Shown here one piece after another: positions 6,551 through 8,401 of a DNA stretch of 8,401 nt. The stretch is from NCBI GenBank assembly GCA_002352605.1, contig DEIP01000181.1, positions 6,169 to 14,569 on the forward strand. Reading direction: 5' to 3'. The notes under the pieces were generated by a model that was given only the letters and a program-made list of their open reading frames with translations, was not told where the DNA came from and did not search any database. Origin of the DNA: Desulfobacteraceae bacterium UBA2771 (lineage in GTDB: Bacteria > Desulfobacterota > Desulfobacteria > Desulfobacterales > Desulfosarcinaceae). A program made the translations under genes and the position numbers. The number at the start of each line of letters is the position of its first letter. Positions within the stretch are counted from its first letter, which is position 1.

Positions 6551-7441
6551 ATGCCATCATTAAAGGATGTCCAATTAAAAATACAGGGTGTCAAGAAGAC
6601 CAAGCAGATCACCAAAGCCATGAACATGGTGGCCACCTCGCGGTTGCGTGGTGCGCAGGGGGCGATGGACGGATTTCGCCCCTATGCCGAGAAATTTTCT
6701 GAAGTCCTTGGCAGTCTGGCGGAAAAGGCAGGAGAGGAAGCCAGCCCCCTGCTGATCCCCAAAGAAGAAGTAAAGAAGATCCACATCGTGTTGTGCACGT
6801 CGGATCGGGGGTTGTGCGGCGGCTTCAATATCAACATCATCGATGGGTCCAAAGACCACATTAAAAAAAATCCAATCGAAGGTGCCGAATATTCTTTTAC
6901 CTGCTTCGGCAAGAAGGGGCGGGGCTGGTGCCGGAAGGAACAATATGCTATCGCCGATGAGCATCTTGGGGTCGTTGGCAGTAAGTTCGGCTTTAACATA
7001 GCTTCCACCACCGGTAAAAAGCTGGTGGACGGTTTTCTCGACGGTCAATACGACGAGGTCTATATCGTCTATTCCGAATTTGTGAGCATGGCCAAGCAAC
7101 TCCCGGTGATCCAGAAGCTGTTGCCCATTCCACCGATCGAGAAAGATGAATCGGATGAAGGCGATTCTGAGGGGTACCAGGCCGAACATATCTGCGAACC
7201 ATCGCCGGAGGCGCTCCTCGGAGATCTTTTGCCGCGCAACGTATACGTTCAGATCTACCGGGCCCTGCTGGAAACATCCACCAGTGAACATGCCGCCCGG
7301 ATGACCGCTATGGATAACGCCACCAAGGCGTGCAACGATATGATCGACAATTTGACCCTCGCATACAACAAAGCCCGGCAGGCAGCCATTACAGCGGATT
7401 TGATGGATATTGTCGGCGGCGCCGAGGCCCTCAAAGGTTAA
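6551..7441 (+). CDS. atpG: F-type ATP synthase subunit gamma (central rotor shaft)
   Basis: Gamma is the coiled-coil shaft that turns inside the alpha/beta head and couples proton- or sodium-driven rotation to ATP synthesis. The 296-residue product is near family size (E. coli 287). The N-terminal helix carries the conserved KIQGVKKTKQITKAMNMV, the Rossmann-like domain contains TSDRGLCGGFN, and the C-terminal helix carries YNKARQAAITADLMDIVGGA. A strongly acidic loop (EKDESDEGDSEG) follows LLPIPP; many gammas have a variable acidic stretch here. Six cysteines are present, more than in E. coli gamma as I recall it. There is no sign of the chloroplast redox-regulatory insertion. AAGGA (6536-6540) lies 10 nt before the ATG, and the 54-base gap after atpA shows no promoter that I can support. 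Confidence 0.97.
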   Translation: MPSLKDVQLKIQGVKKTKQITKAMNMVATSRLRGAQGAMDGFRPYAEKFSEVLGSLAEKAGEEASPLLIPKEEVKKIHIVLCTSDRGLCGGFNINIIDGSKDHIKKNPIEGAEYSFTCFGKKGRGWCRKEQYAIADEHLGVVGSKFGFNIASTTGKKLVDGFLDGQYDEVYIVYSEFVSMAKQLPVIQKLLPIPPIEKDESDEGDSEGYQAEHICEPSPEALLGDLLPRNVYVQIYRALLETSTSEHAARMTAMDNATKACNDMIDNLTLAYNKARQAAITADLMDIVGGAEALKG

Positions 7442-7463
7442 AACACATTTTAGGAGACTGTAA

Positions 7464-8401
7464 ATGGCACAGAATATTGGAAAAATCACGCAGGTTATGG
7501 GACCTGTCGTGGACGTGGAGTTTGAACAGGGGCAGTTGCCGAATATCCTTACCGCGCTGTTGATCACCAACCCGTCCATCAGTGACGAAGAAGACAACTT
7601 GGTGATCGAGGTAGCCCAGCACCTCGGTGATAACGTGGTGCGTACCATCGCCATGGACGTTACCGATGGTCTGGTACGCGGCATGGCTGTTAAAGACACC
7701 GGTTCACCCATTATGATGCCCGTTGGCGAAGCCAGCCTGGGCCGCGTGCTCAACGTCGTGGGGCGCCCGGTGGACGGCCTGGGACCGGTCAGTCAGGAAA
7801 AGATGTTGCCTATCCACCGCCCGGCACCTTCTTTTACCGAGCAGGACACGGAAGTCCGCGTGCTGGAGACCGGCGTCAAGGTGATCGACCTGCTGGTGCC
7901 CTTTCCCCGTGGCGGCAAAATGGGGATGTTCGGTGGCGCCGGTGTCGGCAAGACCGTTATCATGATGGAGATGGTCAACAACATCGCCATGCAGCACGGT
8001 GGTATTTCCGTGTTTGCCGGTGTGGGTGAGCGTACCCGTGAAGGCAACGACCTCTACCATGAAATGAAGGACTCCGGCGTACTGCCCAAAGCGGCCTTGA
8101 TATACGGGCAGATGACCGAACCGCCGGGAGCCCGCGCACGGGTGGCGCTTTCCGCCCTTACCTGTGCTGAATATTTTCGGGACGAGGAAGGTCAGGATGT
8201 ACTGATTTTCATCGACAATATCTTCCGGTTCACCCAGGCCGGTTCCGAGGTGTCTGCCCTGCTCGGCCGCATGCCTTCCGCGGTTGGTTATCAGCCCACG
8301 CTGGCGGTCGACCTTGGTGGCCTCCAAGAGCGGATTACCTCCACGAATAAAGGCTCCATTACGGCTGTTCAGTGCGTCTATGTGCCTGCGGATGACCTGA
8401 C
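7464..8401 (+). CDS. atpD: F-type ATP synthase subunit beta, 3'-truncated by window edge
   Basis: Beta is the catalytic subunit of F1 and makes or hydrolyses ATP. About 312 of an expected 460-480 residues are present. The N-terminal barrel begins MAQNIGKITQVMGPVVDVEF. The Walker A motif GGAGVGKT is at residues 157-164, the catalytic Glu is E189 in GVGERTREGNDLY, and Walker B is VLIFIDNIFRF, followed by GSEVSALLGRMPSAVGYQPTL. The frame stays open to the edge at VYVPADDL, so the C-terminal domain with the DELSEED-type lever is outside. AGGAG (7452-7456) sits 7 nt before the ATG in a 22-base gap after atpG. Small differences from most homologues are Cys in LTCAEYF and in AVQCVYVP. atpC (epsilon) is expected next. 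Confidence 0.98.
   Translation, partial: MAQNIGKITQVMGPVVDVEFEQGQLPNILTALLITNPSISDEEDNLVIEVAQHLGDNVVRTIAMDVTDGLVRGMAVKDTGSPIMMPVGEASLGRVLNVVGRPVDGLGPVSQEKMLPIHRPAPSFTEQDTEVRVLETGVKVIDLLVPFPRGGKMGMFGGAGVGKTVIMMEMVNNIAMQHGGISVFAGVGERTREGNDLYHEMKDSGVLPKAALIYGQMTEPPGARARVALSALTCAEYFRDEEGQDVLIFIDNIFRFTQAGSEVSALLGRMPSAVGYQPTLAVDLGGLQERITSTNKGSITAVQCVYVPADDL

Noticed and set aside
6575..7753. A 392-codon open frame on the - strand, antisense to atpG and atpD
   Set aside because: It covers two highly conserved genes and their junction, shows no family features and has low-complexity composition. It is a shadow frame.
1..8401. Mobile elements, CRISPR arrays, tRNA or rRNA genes, toxin-antitoxin or defence systems
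   Set aside because: I looked through both strands and the gaps and saw no transposase, regularly spaced repeats, tRNA-like folds or defence-type proteins. Coding sequence fills nearly all the window, with only the gaps at 1519-1675, 2780-2846, 3252-3391, 6497-6550 and 7442-7463.

Overview
The window looks like a chromosomal housekeeping region from a deltaproteobacterium (Desulfobacterota), plausibly an anaerobic, sulfate-reducer-like relative of the Desulfobacterales. The clues are an F-type ATP synthase operon that begins with paired b' and b subunit genes and has no a or c subunit genes beside it, a b subunit with an extra signal-like N-terminal segment, and the protein styles of PBP2, RodA and bactofilin. 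The genus-level placement is inference. All genes lie on the + strand.

Bases 1-3251 form a cell-shape module. It holds the 3' part of mrdA (penicillin-binding protein 2, running in from the left edge), then rodA (SEDS glycosyltransferase) and a small bactofilin gene. PBP2 and RodA are the transpeptidase and glycan polymerase of the elongasome, and bactofilin is a polymerising cytoskeletal protein that often helps place wall synthesis. The 157-base mrdA-rodA gap carries a strong 37-nt stem-loop without a U-tract.

Bases 3252-3391 are a noncoding gap with a sigma70-type promoter (TTGACA, 18 nt, TATAGA) followed by a leader of about 85 nt. From 3392 to the right edge lies atpF'-atpF-atpH-atpA-atpG-atpD, encoding subunits b', b, delta, alpha, gamma and most of beta. 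The first four genes are joined by three successive 1-nt stop/start overlaps (TAATG, TAGTG, TAATG), which points to translational coupling. atpG and atpD each have their own spaced Shine-Dalgarno site. atpD is cut by the right edge, so epsilon (atpC) is presumably just beyond. The membrane-rotor genes atpB and atpE must lie elsewhere.

No mobile element, CRISPR array, tRNA, rRNA or obviously foreign gene is visible, and I see no convincing undescribed system. The points most worth a second look are a possible Cys3-His metal site in PBP2, the bactofilin linked to PBP2/RodA, the intergenic stem-loop, and the pre-sequence on subunit b.
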